Of a stretch of DNA of 64,000 nt, positions 50,003 through 59,456 are shown in pieces. Both the position numbers and the translations under genes were made by a program. The notes under the pieces are model-generated. The model did no database searches. It had not been told where the DNA came from and saw nothing but the letters and a program-made list of their open reading frames with translations. The stretch is from Deferrivibrio essentukiensis (GTDB lineage Bacteria > Chrysiogenota > Deferribacteres > Deferribacterales > Deferrivibrionaceae), in the NCBI RefSeq assembly GCF_020480685.1, contig NZ_JAJAFU010000004.1, positions 96,285 to 160,284 on the forward strand. Reading direction: 5' to 3'. How positions within the stretch are numbered: position 1 is the first letter of the stretch; the number at the start of each line of letters is the position of its first letter.

Positions 50003-50947
50003 ATGAGAAAGTTGAATTTTTCGTTTGTTATTATCAATTTATTTTTTTTGTTTTGGGTTGGAATGTATGTCAAAAATGAATATTATTTAAGTCTTGTAAT
50101 ATATATTTTGTTTAATGCTATTAATGCATCTTGTTTAAACGTGCTTTTAGGCTATGCAGGGATTATTTCTCTCGGGCAGGCTGCTTTCTTTGGGATAGGA
50201 GCTTACAGCTCAGGTATCTTGACTGCTACCTACGGGATTAATCCTTATTTGACAATAATTATAGGTGTCATACTATCGGCAGTAATTGCGCTAATAATCG
50301 GTTATCCGGCACTCAAGCTTCATGGGCATTATCTTGCGATGGCAACTCTTGGATTTGGGATGATAGTGTATATATGCTTTAATGAGATGGACTTTTTAAC
50401 AGGCGGACCATCAGGACTTACAGGAATTCCGGATATGTCATTTTTTGGATTCTTACTTGATGATGAATATAAATTTTTTGTTTTTATGGGTGCAGTTTAC
50501 ATGTTATTTCTCTTTTTGATGGAGATGTTTGATAAGTCATTTCTCTCGTATAAATTGAGATTTATTCATGAATCTGAAAATGCATCAAGTTCATACGGCA
50601 TAGATGTAGCAAAAACAAAGCTTACCACATTTGTGGTGGTAGCTTGCATTACTTCAATAAACGGCAGTCTCTTTGCTTTCTACTCAAATTTTGTCAGCCC
50701 TGTATCGTTTAGTTTTCATTACTCTGTTGAAATGCTTGTGATGGCAGTATTCGGTGGGCTGGGAAGCATTACTGGAGGCACAATAGGAGCAGCGATATTG
50801 ACATCAATCCCAGAAATTTTTGCGGAAATAGAAGATTTTGAAGTTGTGATTTACGGCGTTATTCTTGCTGTCACGATTTTGTTTTTAGACGGCGGAATAG
50901 CAAAATTATGTAGAAGACTGGCAGGTAAATATGTTAAGTCTGAATAA
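50003..50947 (+). CDS. livM: Branched-chain ABC transporter permease LivM
   Basis: A 314-residue permease with eight to ten helices. LivM features are LLGYAGIISLGQAAFFGIGAY, GHYLAMATLGFG and the coupling loop IHESENASSSYGIDVAKTKL, then MAVFGGLGSITGG. It overlaps livG by 17 bases. An SD-like GGGTGA lies about 15 bases upstream. Confidence 0.95.
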   Translation: MRKLNFSFVIINLFFLFWVGMYVKNEYYLSLVIYILFNAINASCLNVLLGYAGIISLGQAAFFGIGAYSSGILTATYGINPYLTIIIGVILSAVIALIIGYPALKLHGHYLAMATLGFGMIVYICFNEMDFLTGGPSGLTGIPDMSFFGFLLDDEYKFFVFMGAVYMLFLFLMEMFDKSFLSYKLRFIHESENASSSYGIDVAKTKLTTFVVVACITSINGSLFAFYSNFVSPVSFSFHYSVEMLVMAVFGGLGSITGGTIGAAILTSIPEIFAEIEDFEVVIYGVILAVTILFLDGGIAKLCRRLAGKYVKSE

Positions 50948-51683
50948 TGTCTCCGTCAACTTTGGCGGCGTTAAGGCACTTACCGATGTAACGTTTAATG
51001 TGCCGGCTAATAAAATTACCGCACTAATTGGCCCAAACGGTGCGGGGAAAACCACCCTTTTTAATTCAATAACAGGGTTTATACCCCATTTTACCGGTGA
51101 TATTCAATTTGAGAATAATAAGCTTAGCGGCAAATTACCTCATGAAATCTTTCAGTTGGGGATATCAAGGACTTTTCAAAATTTAAACTTGATAAATGAA
51201 TTAACCCTTCGTGAGAATATGTTTTTGGGAGTTATAGGCAAGGAAAAACCTGCCATATTTTCAAGTTTTTTCAGACTTAATAAAGGTTATTGGAAAAGGG
51301 TTGAGGAAAGGATTGACGATGTGCTTTATCTTACAGGGATAAAGAAATGGGAGAAACACAAACCCGACTCTGTCCCATATGGAGTGTTAAAAAATTTGGA
51401 GATGGCAAGGGCACTTATATCAAGCCCAAAATTACTTTTGCTTGATGAGCCTGCCGCAGGACTAAATAATAAAGAGCGTGAAAATATAGCGGAGATTATA
51501 GCTCAGCTTAAAGATAAAGGGTTTACCGTATTGATGGTGGAGCATGATATGGGATTTGTCTCACATCTATCAGATTATGTGGTTTGTCTTAATTTTGGAC
51601 AGGTCATAGCAAAGGGGACTTTTGGTGAAATAAGAAATAATAAAGATGTAATAAAAGCTTATCTTGGTGATGAAGATGCTTAA
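50931..51683 (+). CDS. livG: Branched-chain ABC transporter ATPase LivG
   Basis: A 250-residue ABC ATPase. Walker A IGPNGAGKTTLFN, Q loop TFQNLNL, Walker B LLLLDEPAAGLN and H loop VEHDMGFVSHLSD. The signature region reads VPYGVLKNLEMARALI, a variant of LSGGQ (YG-VLKNLE) usual for LivG. The 3' end overlaps livF. Confidence 0.95.
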   Translation: MLSLNNVSVNFGGVKALTDVTFNVPANKITALIGPNGAGKTTLFNSITGFIPHFTGDIQFENNKLSGKLPHEIFQLGISRTFQNLNLINELTLRENMFLGVIGKEKPAIFSSFFRLNKGYWKRVEERIDDVLYLTGIKKWEKHKPDSVPYGVLKNLEMARALISSPKLLLLDEPAAGLNNKERENIAEIIAQLKDKGFTVLMVEHDMGFVSHLSDYVVCLNFGQVIAKGTFGEIRNNKDVIKAYLGDEDA

Positions 51684-52401
51684 AGTAAAGTCATTGTGTG
51701 TTAACTACGGTGCTGTTCAGGCACTTAAAAATATATCTATTCATATAAGGGAAAAAGAGTTTGTTGCCCTTATCGGCTCCAATGGTGCAGGAAAGACCTC
51801 CCTTTTGAATTCTATTATGGGGATTGTAAAGCCTAAAGAAGGGGAAATAGAATTTAACGGTAAAAATATCACTCATTTGCCTGTGGAGCAAAAAGTAAAG
51901 GAAAAGATTTCACTTGTGCTTGAGGGCAGAAGGGTTTTTGCCAATATGACCGTTTTGGAAAATATCGAAGTAGGGGCTTTTCGGGGGGACAAAAGAAATT
52001 TTGATAAAAAACTAAAATTTATTTACGATATTTTTCCTGTTTTAAAAGAAAGAAGTTGGCAGCCTGCAGGGATGCTTTCAGGTGGGGAACAGCAGATGCT
52101 TGCTATTGCAAGGGCTTTGATAAGTGAGCCAAAATTGTTGTTAATGGATGAGCCATCAATGGGGCTTGCTCCTTTAATAATAAAAGATGTCTATGAAAAA
52201 CTTTTGATATTGAAAGAGACGGGACTTACAATTTTTCTGGTAGAGCAAAATGCTGCTGCAGCATTAAAATATGCTGACAGAGGGTATGTGTTGGAAAACG
52301 GGAAGGTTGTTTTGCAGGGGAAAAGTAGTGAACTTTTGCAGGATAATGAAATAAAAAGAGCATACCTTGGTAAAGAATATAAAGAGAAGTGGGAGCGTTA
52401 G
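51676..52401 (+). CDS. livF: Branched-chain ABC transporter ATPase LivF
   Basis: A 241-residue ABC ATPase. Walker A IGSNGAGKTSLLN, signature MLSGGEQQMLAIARAL, Walker B LLLMDEPSMGLAP and H loop VEQNAAAALKY. I use the ATG at 51676 (MLKVKSL...), the normal LivF beginning; in-frame TTG, GTG and ATG codons lie up to 12 bases upstream. Confidence 0.95.
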   Translation: MLKVKSLCVNYGAVQALKNISIHIREKEFVALIGSNGAGKTSLLNSIMGIVKPKEGEIEFNGKNITHLPVEQKVKEKISLVLEGRRVFANMTVLENIEVGAFRGDKRNFDKKLKFIYDIFPVLKERSWQPAGMLSGGEQQMLAIARALISEPKLLLMDEPSMGLAPLIIKDVYEKLLILKETGLTIFLVEQNAAAALKYADRGYVLENGKVVLQGKSSELLQDNEIKRAYLGKEYKEKWER

Positions 52402-53706
52402 ATGAAAAATATTTGGCAATACGAAGAAGAGACAATGAGTCTTGATGACCTGAAGCAATTTCAACTTGAAAGACTTCAGTCAACTTTAAATCGTGTTTCT
52501 GAAAATGTGGATTTTTATAAGAGAAAATTTAAAGATGCAGGGATAGATGTTGCAAAAATTAAGTCATTGGAAGACATAAAGCACTTACCTTTTACGACTA
52601 AGCAAGATTTAAGGGATAATTATCCCTACGGGATGTTTGCTGTCCCTTTGAAAGATATTGTCAGAATACACTCATCAAGCGGTACAACCGGCAAACCGAC
52701 AGTAGTCGGCTATACAAAAAGAGACCTTGAAACGTGGAAAAACTTAGTGGCAAGGATAATGGTTGCCGGTGGTGTTTCTGCAAACGACATTGTACACATT
52801 GCATTTTCCTATGGTCTTTTTACCGGTGGTTTTGGATTACATTACGGAGCAGAGCATATTGGAGCAAGTGTTATTCCTGTTTCAAGCGGTAACACAAAAA
52901 GACAGATCATGATTATGCAAGATTACAGGAGTAGTGTCCTTGTCTGCACACCTTCTTACGCTCTTCACATTGCAGAGACCCTTGAGAACGAAGGACTTTC
53001 AAGAAATGATATATTTTTGAAATATGCACTTTTAGGTAGCGAGCCGTGGGGTGAGAAAATCAGAAGTGAAATTGAAAACAAACTGGGTGTATCTGCCACT
53101 GATAACTATGGCTTGTCTGAGATTATAGGCCCGGGTGTATCAGGGGAGTGTCAGTGCAAAAATGGGCTACATATAAATGAAGACCACTTTTATGCGGAAG
53201 TTATCAACCCTGATACTTGTGAAGTTTTGCCTGAAGGTGAAAAAGGTGAATTGGTATTGACCACCCTCACTAAAGAGGCAATGCCCCTTATTAGATATAG
53301 GACAAGGGATATTACAAGACTGTTTAGAGATAAATGCCCCTGCGGAAGAACCTTTATAAAGATGGAGAAACCTTCCGGCAGGACTGATGATATGCTAATA
53401 ATTAATGGCGTAAATGTATTTCCAAGCCAGGTTGAAGAGGTATTTAAAGAGTTTGACCAGGCTACTCCACACTACATTATTATTGTAAAAAAGAAAGGTC
53501 ACCTAGATATGATGGAGATACAGCTTGAAATATCTGAAAATCTTTTCTTTGATGAAATGAAAAAGCAAAGAACCCTGCTTGAGAAAATGCATGAAAGGAT
53601 GTTTAGTGTCTTAGGGATAAAACCAAAAATAAAATTTGTGGAGCCCAAGACTATTGAAAGATTTGAAGGTAAGGCAAAAAGGGTTATTGATGAAAGACAG
53701 TTTTGA
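52402..53706 (+). CDS. paaK: Phenylacetate-CoA ligase, copy 2
   Basis: A 434-residue paralogue of the first ligase, with [52 protein letters not shown] and [20 protein letters not shown]. It begins directly after livF, so one operon carries transporter, sensor and two ligases. The two copies differ most around residues 60-75 and 145-250, which includes the acyl pocket, so they may activate different aryl acids. Confidence 0.93.
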   Translation: MKNIWQYEEETMSLDDLKQFQLERLQSTLNRVSENVDFYKRKFKDAGIDVAKIKSLEDIKHLPFTTKQDLRDNYPYGMFAVPLKDIVRIHSSSGTTGKPTVVGYTKRDLETWKNLVARIMVAGGVSANDIVHIAFSYGLFTGGFGLHYGAEHIGASVIPVSSGNTKRQIMIMQDYRSSVLVCTPSYALHIAETLENEGLSRNDIFLKYALLGSEPWGEKIRSEIENKLGVSATDNYGLSEIIGPGVSGECQCKNGLHINEDHFYAEVINPDTCEVLPEGEKGELVLTTLTKEAMPLIRYRTRDITRLFRDKCPCGRTFIKMEKPSGRTDDMLIINGVNVFPSQVEEVFKEFDQATPHYIIIVKKKGHLDMMEIQLEISENLFFDEMKKQRTLLEKMHERMFSVLGIKPKIKFVEPKTIERFEGKAKRVIDERQF

Positions 53707-54289
53707 TGAAGATATCAAGGGGGTTGTTAATTTTATCTTTGAAGCTTCAATTTTGCAGAATATGCAAAGAAGCGGCAATGTCTTTTTAGGTAGCGGGAAA
53801 CAGACTGTTGGTGCTCATATATTCAGGACGATTTTAATAGGATATCTTCTTGCAAAAATGACCGACGGGGCAAATGCCGAGAAGGTAATGTTGATGTGTC
53901 TATTTCACGATATCGAGGAGACTAGAACCGGTGACTTAAATTATTTGCAGCAAAGATATGTGACCTCAGATGATAAAAGAGCACTGAAAAATGCGGTTGA
54001 CAATTTACCATCAAAAGATGATATTCTCAAAACTGTAGAGGAGTATGAAGGGTTAAAAAGTCTTGAAGCTAAGCTGGCAAAGGATGCAGACACCTTGGAG
54101 CTTCTGTTTTATTTAAAGGAGGAGCTTGATAAGGGGAATTTGCAGGCGGAAAACTGGATTACGCATGCGCAAAAAAGACTCATAACTGAGACTGCAAAGA
54201 AGCTTTTGCCTACTCTTAAGAATACTAAATATTATGATTGGTGGTATAATTTAACGAATGATTGGGACAAAGGGAACAAAAAGTGGTAA
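53690..54289 (+). CDS. HD-domain hydrolase (YfbR-like)
   Basis: A 199-residue HD-superfamily metal phosphohydrolase. The motif [15 protein letters not shown] gives the HD pair, an upstream histidine is in [15 protein letters not shown], and the later aspartate is in [14 protein letters not shown]. Relatives include 5'-deoxynucleotidases. The ATG at 53690 overlaps the end of paaK and has AGGG seven bases upstream. Confidence 0.85.
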   Translation: MKDSFDEDIKGVVNFIFEASILQNMQRSGNVFLGSGKQTVGAHIFRTILIGYLLAKMTDGANAEKVMLMCLFHDIEETRTGDLNYLQQRYVTSDDKRALKNAVDNLPSKDDILKTVEEYEGLKSLEAKLAKDADTLELLFYLKEELDKGNLQAENWITHAQKRLITETAKKLLPTLKNTKYYDWWYNLTNDWDKGNKKW

Positions 54290-54794
54290 CTCAAATGCAA
54301 AATTTCCAGGTATTTTAGATACATTTAAACATTGCATCGGTGTAATTTTCCTAAAAGATATAAACATTATATCTCTATATCTTAATCCTGCTCATATGTT
54401 AAATCTCATTTCTGTCTATCTTTTTATGATGGTAATACCTTACAAGCCTATGGCAAAAGGGGACAGCTTTAGCGTTGAAAATGTTATTGAAGGTATTTTG
54501 CTGACCTTCTTTTTTATATGTTTATTATATCTTTTTCTGCCACAGAAAAAAGTTGGCTTTTTAGGTTTTTTTAGGATTATGCTTGCTGCTGAGATAATAG
54601 ATGTGTTAAATCCTGTTACATTCTTTTTGCCCGATAACTTATTGGTATATTTTTATGCTGCAACATTAGGCTGGTATTTTTTAATAGTTGTGGTTGTACT
54701 AAATAAGTTTACCGGAATGCCAAGACACATTGGTGTTGTGTATGTGTTTTGCGTATTTTTTGTGGTTAATATGATTCCGGCAATGTTTTATTAG
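54258..54794 (+). CDS. Polytopic membrane protein of unknown function
   Basis: A 178-residue protein with four or five helices from about residue 45 onwards, preceded by a hydrophilic segment GVIFLKDINIISLYLNPAH. The layout recalls YIP1-type membrane proteins, but that is weak. The ATG overlaps the HD gene by 32 bases and lacks a clear SD. Another in-frame ATG lies at 54396 inside the membrane region. Confidence 0.6.
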   Translation: MIGTKGTKSGNSNAKFPGILDTFKHCIGVIFLKDINIISLYLNPAHMLNLISVYLFMMVIPYKPMAKGDSFSVENVIEGILLTFFFICLLYLFLPQKKVGFLGFFRIMLAAEIIDVLNPVTFFLPDNLLVYFYAATLGWYFLIVVVVLNKFTGMPRHIGVVYVFCVFFVVNMIPAMFY

Positions 54795-54964
54795 TTTTTC
54801 CAAGTGAGCTTATCTATTACGTGGTCAAGTGCTCTGTTAAATAGAGTAAAGACAAAAATAATAGCTCTGAAAGGTTTGGGTATTAACACAAATGAAATAT
54901 ATCTAAATACGGATAAGACCTTTTTTAAATGAAATACAAAGTCAGCAAATATTGCTTTAATCAT
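54791..54964 (-). CDS. Small 57-aa basic, hydrophobic protein
   Basis: An ATG at 54964, seven bases after the preceding gene's stop, opens a 57-codon frame: MIKAIFADFVFHLKKVLS, a hydrophobic middle FRAIIFVFTLF, and a polar end LDHVIDKLTWKN. It fills the gap and overlaps the stop of the convergent membrane-protein gene by four bases. AGG lies 13 bases upstream, so the SD is weak. The function is unknown; amphipathic membrane attachment is possible. Confidence 0.45.
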   Translation of the reverse strand: MIKAIFADFVFHLKKVLSVFRYISFVLIPKPFRAIIFVFTLFNRALDHVIDKLTWKN

Positions 54965-54970
54965 AAAGCT

Positions 54971-55321
54971 TTAAGACCTACCTTTTAATTCTTTAATCTC
55001 TTTGAAGATGAGCCACTGTTCATCTTGCATTTTAAAGTAGCTTTTACAGTAGTAAGTTAAAAGTTCATTTCGTCTATCTACGAAGTGCTCTACATATTTA
55101 ACTTCAGAGAGCTTATGTTTGGTTTGTTCTGTGATTATTTTAATGCCTGAGTGTGTCAAGTTGGATAAAATCGTTTTGAAATGCTCGGCATATTCGTGCT
55201 TATTACTAAAAAATTTCTTAAATTCGCTGTCATCATGATATAAATCGTATATAATTTCAGGCTTATTTTCTTTAAAGCAACTTGCCCTTAAGATAAGAAT
55301 ATCAGTAGGTGATATCAACAT
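54971..55321 (-). CDS. Uncharacterised 116-aa protein downstream of hflX
   Basis: The ATG at 55321 has GAGGGG four bases upstream, inside the end of hflX, and begins MLISPTDILILRASC. The frame continues back to 55444 but that part is out-of-frame hflX sequence. The product is mainly helical, with mixed charge (for example EFKKFFSNKHEYAEHFKTIL). No family was recognised. It is coupled to hflX by a 20-base overlap. Confidence 0.65.
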   Translation of the reverse strand: MLISPTDILILRASCFKENKPEIIYDLYHDDSEFKKFFSNKHEYAEHFKTILSNLTHSGIKIITEQTKHKLSEVKYVEHFVDRRNELLTYYCKSYFKMQDEQWLIFKEIKELKGRS

Positions 55322-56957
55322 TTTTCCCCTCTTTGAAAAGTATAAGCTGTATCTCTTCAAGCAGCAAATCAAATGAGCTGCGGTTAAGTGCAGAAATAAA
55401 TATTGCTTCAGGGTAGAAATTTTTAATATTGTCAATAAGCTCACTATCTACTTTATCAACTTTATTAAAAACTATTATTCTTGGCTTATCTCCTAAGCCT
55501 AACTCATCCAGAATATTGTTTACCGATGCAATATGTTTTTCAAAATTTTCATTAGATATGTCGATAACATGCAAAAGTAGGTCAGAGTCATTTAATTCTT
55601 CCAGAGTAGATTTGAATGCCCCTTTGAGATTTTCCGGTAAATCTCTTATAAAGCCAACTGTATCTGTTATTATAACTTCCCTCTCTTTTGGAAAACGAAG
55701 TCTTTTGGAGCTTGTGTCAAGCGTAGCAAACATAAGGTTATCAGCAAAAATTTCACTGTTTGTGAGCGAATTTAGCAAGGTAGATTTTCCGGCATTTGTA
55801 TAACCTATGATTGAAACTATTGGCAGTCTGTTTTTAATACGTCTGCTCTTTTGAGTTATTCTTACCCTTTCAATCTCTTTAAGCTTTTTTGAGAGAAAAG
55901 CGATACGGTCATTAATTCTACGTCTGTCAATTTCAAGCTTTGTTTCGCCGGGGCCTCTTCCTCCAATACCTCCGGTTAATCTTGAGAGTGAGTCGTCCCT
56001 GACGGAAAGTCTTGGTAGAATATGTTTTAATTGGGCGAGCTCTACCCTTAGTTTTCCTTCATTTGATTTTGCTCTTCTTGCAAAAATGTCCAAAATAAGC
56101 TGCGTCCTGTCTAATATTTTAAGCTCAGTCATATCTGAAATATTTTTTGCTTGTGCCGGGGAAAGGACATTATCAAAAATTAAAAAATCAGCAGAAAGCT
56201 GCATAGCCTTAATTAATATTTCTTTTAGTCTGCCAGGTCCAATTACGTATTTTGGATGTATCTCCTGCTTTATTTGAGTATATGTATCTAATACCATAAG
56301 CATAGCGCTTTCAGTCAATTCTTTTAGTTCTGCCATTTTGTCTGAGGCCTCTTTTTTGTTTGGATATATCCCTACCAAAATAGCGGAAGGGAAAGGATTA
56401 TTATTTTTTAAAACCTGAGATTTTTCCTGCATTTCTTTTTCAAGCGAGGAAACAAAAGATATGTAGTCATCAATTTGGTTGTGAATACTTGTTTCTGCGA
56501 GTGTATCATATATTTTATTTTCAGGATTTGGCGGCAGAAGATAAGCTGTTTTAAGCTTTTCAGGCTCACCATTTTCTGAAGAATGAAGAATGGAAAGGCT
56601 GTCAAGTCTTAGTAAAGCAAGGTCTGTAATATCATCATCGGTAAAATCCTCTCCGTACAGGTGGGTATGGACAAGTCGTAAGCCTCTTAATTTTCCCGGT
56701 ATTAATCCAAACCTTTTTAAAATAGGGATGACAATTTCTTTATTTGTCCCGAGTACTACAAATCTGACGATATTTTGCCTGTCAATAAGCAAACCTATCT
56801 GTCTGTTAAGCTCAAGAGATAGTCCTGTTATGTATTTTGCAAGGTCAAATGAAATAATCCCTTTGCTGAAACTTTTTCTTTTTTCAAGCTTTTTAAGCTG
56901 ATTTAGCTGAGAAGCTCTTAAATTTTCAAGATTACCTGATAATATTGTTGCCTCCAT
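55302..56957 (-). CDS. hflX: Ribosome-associated GTPase HflX, long form
   Basis: A 551-residue GTPase that splits stalled or idle 70S ribosomes. The first ~180 residues are an extra domain seen in long HflX proteins, then the HflX domain (VGPGRLKEIL..., LDRTQLILDIFARRA, GGIGGRGPGETKLE), and the G domain: IIGYTNAGKSTLLN, TLDTSSK, DTVGFIRDLP, FNKVDKVD. I use the ATG at 56957; a TTG sits one codon earlier. Confidence 0.95.
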   Translation of the reverse strand: MEATILSGNLENLRASQLNQLKKLEKRKSFSKGIISFDLAKYITGLSLELNRQIGLLIDRQNIVRFVVLGTNKEIVIPILKRFGLIPGKLRGLRLVHTHLYGEDFTDDDITDLALLRLDSLSILHSSENGEPEKLKTAYLLPPNPENKIYDTLAETSIHNQIDDYISFVSSLEKEMQEKSQVLKNNNPFPSAILVGIYPNKKEASDKMAELKELTESAMLMVLDTYTQIKQEIHPKYVIGPGRLKEILIKAMQLSADFLIFDNVLSPAQAKNISDMTELKILDRTQLILDIFARRAKSNEGKLRVELAQLKHILPRLSVRDDSLSRLTGGIGGRGPGETKLEIDRRRINDRIAFLSKKLKEIERVRITQKSRRIKNRLPIVSIIGYTNAGKSTLLNSLTNSEIFADNLMFATLDTSSKRLRFPKEREVIITDTVGFIRDLPENLKGAFKSTLEELNDSDLLLHVIDISNENFEKHIASVNNILDELGLGDKPRIIVFNKVDKVDSELIDNIKNFYPEAIFISALNRSSFDLLLEEIQLILFKEGKNVDITY

Positions 56958-57020
56958 CAAAGTTATATTTTATAAAGTATGTAATATTTTAAAAAAAATA
57001 AAGATAAATTTGAGGTAGAT

Positions 57021-58253
57021 ATGGCTGGAAATCTTATAAGACCTTTAGATGCACTGAATGAAGTACTTAAATGTGCTAAAGTAATGAGTTATGAATTTGT
57101 AGATATATTTACTGCTCCCGGTAGAGTACTTTTTGAAAATCCTATTTCAAAAAGGTTTTTGCCGCCACTTGATAATTCTGCAATGGACGGTTATGCAGTG
57201 AAGTTTGAGGATATCAAAAATATACCTGTAAAGCTTAAGGTTATTGGAAATATCCAGGCAGGTGACAGTATTGAAGGGCTTTCTTTGAATAATGGAGAAG
57301 CATTTAAGATTATGACAGGGGCATTTGTTCCTGAAGGTGCAGATACGGTTGTAGAATATGAAGTTACAGAGCAAGTTGAAGATCAAGTGACTATTTTAAA
57401 AGAAAAGAAGAAAGGCGCAAATATAAGAGTAAAAGGGGAAGATGTTGGTGTTGGAAGCGTTATTGAGGTAAAAGGGAAAGTTGTTACCCCGGAAATTTAT
57501 GCCAGACTGATTTCCGTTGGAGTAAATTTTGTAAAGGTTTATACTAAACCTAAAGCGCTTGTTATTGGCACCGGTAATGAGCTTGCTTACCCGGGGGATA
57601 ATGCAGATAGTTTTAAAACAATTGATGCAAACAGTTTTTATATAGCAAACCTTTTAGAGTCTAATGGTGCACAAGTTACTTATTTGGGCATTGCAAAAGA
57701 TAGTGTCGACGACTTGGTTGACAAAATTAAGTCTGCCAACAATTATGATTTTATAATAACTTCAGCAGGTATTTCCGAAGGGGATTTTGACGTGGTAACC
57801 AATTCTGGTAAGACTTTGGCAATTAATTGGATTTTTAAAGGGGTAAGTCAAAAGCCTGGAAAACCATTTTCATTTGGTTTATTTGGGGAAAAACCGATTT
57901 TTGCTCTGCCGGGTAATCCTGTAAGTTCAGCGTTTTGTACATTTTTTTATATACTCCCGTTTTTGAAAAAGATGACCGGATTAGATAAATATTTAAATGA
58001 TGTGGTAACTGCAACAACAACTGTGCCAATGTTTAAGAAAAACAAAAGGGTACATTTCAATAGAGGAATTTTGAAATATGACGATGTGCGAAGGGAATTT
58101 ATGGTGACGCCATACGGCACTCAGGATTCTCACATTATCTCATCTATTGCATCCAGTAACAGCTATATTGTAGTAGATGAAGATACTACCGGGGAGATAA
58201 AAGCCGGAAGCGAAGTTAAATGTTATATTTATGATAAAGATTCAATTTTCTGA
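57021..58253 (+). CDS. moeA: Molybdopterin molybdenumtransferase
   Basis: A 410-residue enzyme that inserts molybdate into adenylated molybdopterin. Signatures are LPPLDNSAMDGYAVKFED, MTGAFVPEGADTVVEYE, the MPT-binding ITSAGISEGDFD and KPFSFGLFGEKPIFALPGNP. GAGG lies upstream of the ATG. Its presence implies molybdo- or tungstoenzymes elsewhere. The 3' end overlaps the next gene by 23 bases. Confidence 0.96.
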   Translation: MAGNLIRPLDALNEVLKCAKVMSYEFVDIFTAPGRVLFENPISKRFLPPLDNSAMDGYAVKFEDIKNIPVKLKVIGNIQAGDSIEGLSLNNGEAFKIMTGAFVPEGADTVVEYEVTEQVEDQVTILKEKKKGANIRVKGEDVGVGSVIEVKGKVVTPEIYARLISVGVNFVKVYTKPKALVIGTGNELAYPGDNADSFKTIDANSFYIANLLESNGAQVTYLGIAKDSVDDLVDKIKSANNYDFIITSAGISEGDFDVVTNSGKTLAINWIFKGVSQKPGKPFSFGLFGEKPIFALPGNPVSSAFCTFFYILPFLKKMTGLDKYLNDVVTATTTVPMFKKNKRVHFNRGILKYDDVRREFMVTPYGTQDSHIISSIASSNSYIVVDEDTTGEIKAGSEVKCYIYDKDSIF

Positions 58254-58878
58254 TATTCCGGTTGTTTACGAAGATGATTTTTTGGTAGTGATTAACAAGC
58301 CTCACGGGATACTTGTAGTGGAGGATAGATATGATAAAAACCTCCCTACCCTAAAAAGTATATTAAAAGAAAAATATGGTGAGATTTTTGTTACACATAG
58401 GCTTGATTTCGGCACTTCCGGTGTAATGATATTTGCAAAGGACACATTTGTTCATAAAAGAATAAATGAACAGTTTGAAAAAGGGGAAGTTGAAAAAGAG
58501 TACTTGGCGCTGGTTAAAGGGACAGGTTTTCTTCCTGTAACAGTGATGTTGCCAATCTCAAAAAGAAACTCAAAAGGGAGATACAAAATTAACTTTAAAT
58601 CGGGCAGGAAAGCCATAACAACATTTCTCCCAATAAAGGAATTTAAAAATACTACTCTTGTTAAGGCAATACCCTTAACAGGAAGAACTCATCAGATAAG
58701 AGTCCACTTGAAATCGATTAAATTCCCATTAGCAAAAGATTTCTTATATGGAGAGAAATCTGAAGATAAAAGATTGACCCTTATGTGTTCTAAAATGTCA
58801 TTTATGCACCCTAAAACGGAAGAGAATTTGACTTTTGAACTGAATTTGTCTGACTTCTTAAGTCAAGCTATTTCTTGA
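58231..58878 (+). CDS. RluA-family pseudouridine synthase
   Basis: A 215-residue synthase without an S4 domain. The catalytic motif THRLDFGTSGVMIFAKD contains the nucleophilic aspartate, with VINKPHGILV before and PLTGRTHQIRVHLKSI after. Small single-domain members include RluA itself (23S U746 and tRNA U32) and TruC, so the target is open. The ATG lies within the end of moeA. Confidence 0.92.
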   Translation: MIKIQFSDIPVVYEDDFLVVINKPHGILVVEDRYDKNLPTLKSILKEKYGEIFVTHRLDFGTSGVMIFAKDTFVHKRINEQFEKGEVEKEYLALVKGTGFLPVTVMLPISKRNSKGRYKINFKSGRKAITTFLPIKEFKNTTLVKAIPLTGRTHQIRVHLKSIKFPLAKDFLYGEKSEDKRLTLMCSKMSFMHPKTEENLTFELNLSDFLSQAIS

Positions 58879-58894
58879 TATTCAATACATTTAG

Positions 58895-58923
58895 TTGACA
58901 AAATTCAAATACTTATTTAATAT
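58895..58923 (+). promoter_or_regulatory. Near-consensus sigma-70 promoter for the double-Hfq gene
   Basis: TTGACA (58895-58900), exactly 17 bases, TAATAT (58918-58923). Transcription would start near 58930, leaving a leader of under 20 bases that includes GGGGGA just before the ATG. This is the best promoter in the window. Confidence 0.8.
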
Positions 58924-58947
58924 TAGCTAATTTAATTCGGGGGAATT

Positions 58948-59454
58948 ATGTATCTTTATGCACAACTTGAGTTTGTTTTTCTGCAAAATGCAAGGGTGGG
59001 CGATATCCCTTTGCTTTTTATTATGTCTAATAAAGAGCGTTTTAGAGGCAAAATCGTAGATTTCGATCAATATACTATTATAATTGATGATGCCGGTGTG
59101 AAGATTAATATTGCTAAAAGGGATATAGCTACAATAGCTTCTGCTAAAGACGTTATTGATGTGGAATATATAAGTAAGACTTATTATCAAGCTCACAAGG
59201 GCAGACATCCAAAGCATGTTAGGCCCCCTATGCAGGATATTTTTCTTAACGAAGTGCGTAAATCAAGGTCTCCTATTGTCGCTTATTTAAGAAATGGTGT
59301 AAAAGTAAAAGGGCTTTTAATCGGATTTGATGACTATACAATGCTGACATCTTTTGAAGATAGACAACAGCTAATTTATAAGACTGCTGTATCAACAGTT
59401 TATCCTCTGTATCAGGTTGGTGAAATAATTAAATACGATGGAGAGAGAGGGTAG
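58948..59454 (+). CDS. Tandem double-Hfq RNA-binding protein
   Basis: A 168-residue protein with two Sm-like Hfq domains in one chain. Domain 2 (about 94-154) reads MQDIFLNEVRKSRSPIVAYL, NGVKVKGLLIGFDDYTML and QLIYKTAVSTVYP, close to canonical Hfq and keeping the Q-D at 96-97, rim R104/K105/R107, distal Y113 and K145; the YKH histidine is T146. Domain 1 (about 5-65) is more divergent: LEFVFLQNARVGDIPLLFIM, RFRGKIVDFDQYTIII and INIAKRDIATI, where YKH becomes AKR. A 28-residue basic linker (KTYYQAHKGRHPKHVRPP) joins them. Canonical Hfq is a homohexamer of ~70-residue cores; this could build a pseudo-hexamer from three chains. GGGGG precedes the ATG. Confidence 0.85.
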   Translation: MYLYAQLEFVFLQNARVGDIPLLFIMSNKERFRGKIVDFDQYTIIIDDAGVKINIAKRDIATIASAKDVIDVEYISKTYYQAHKGRHPKHVRPPMQDIFLNEVRKSRSPIVAYLRNGVKVKGLLIGFDDYTMLTSFEDRQQLIYKTAVSTVYPLYQVGEIIKYDGERG

Positions 59455-59456
59455 CG

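Noticed and set aside
54971..55444. 157-residue version of the protein downstream of hflX
   Set aside because: The first 41 residues are out-of-frame hflX sequence; the ATG at 55321 has a strong SD.
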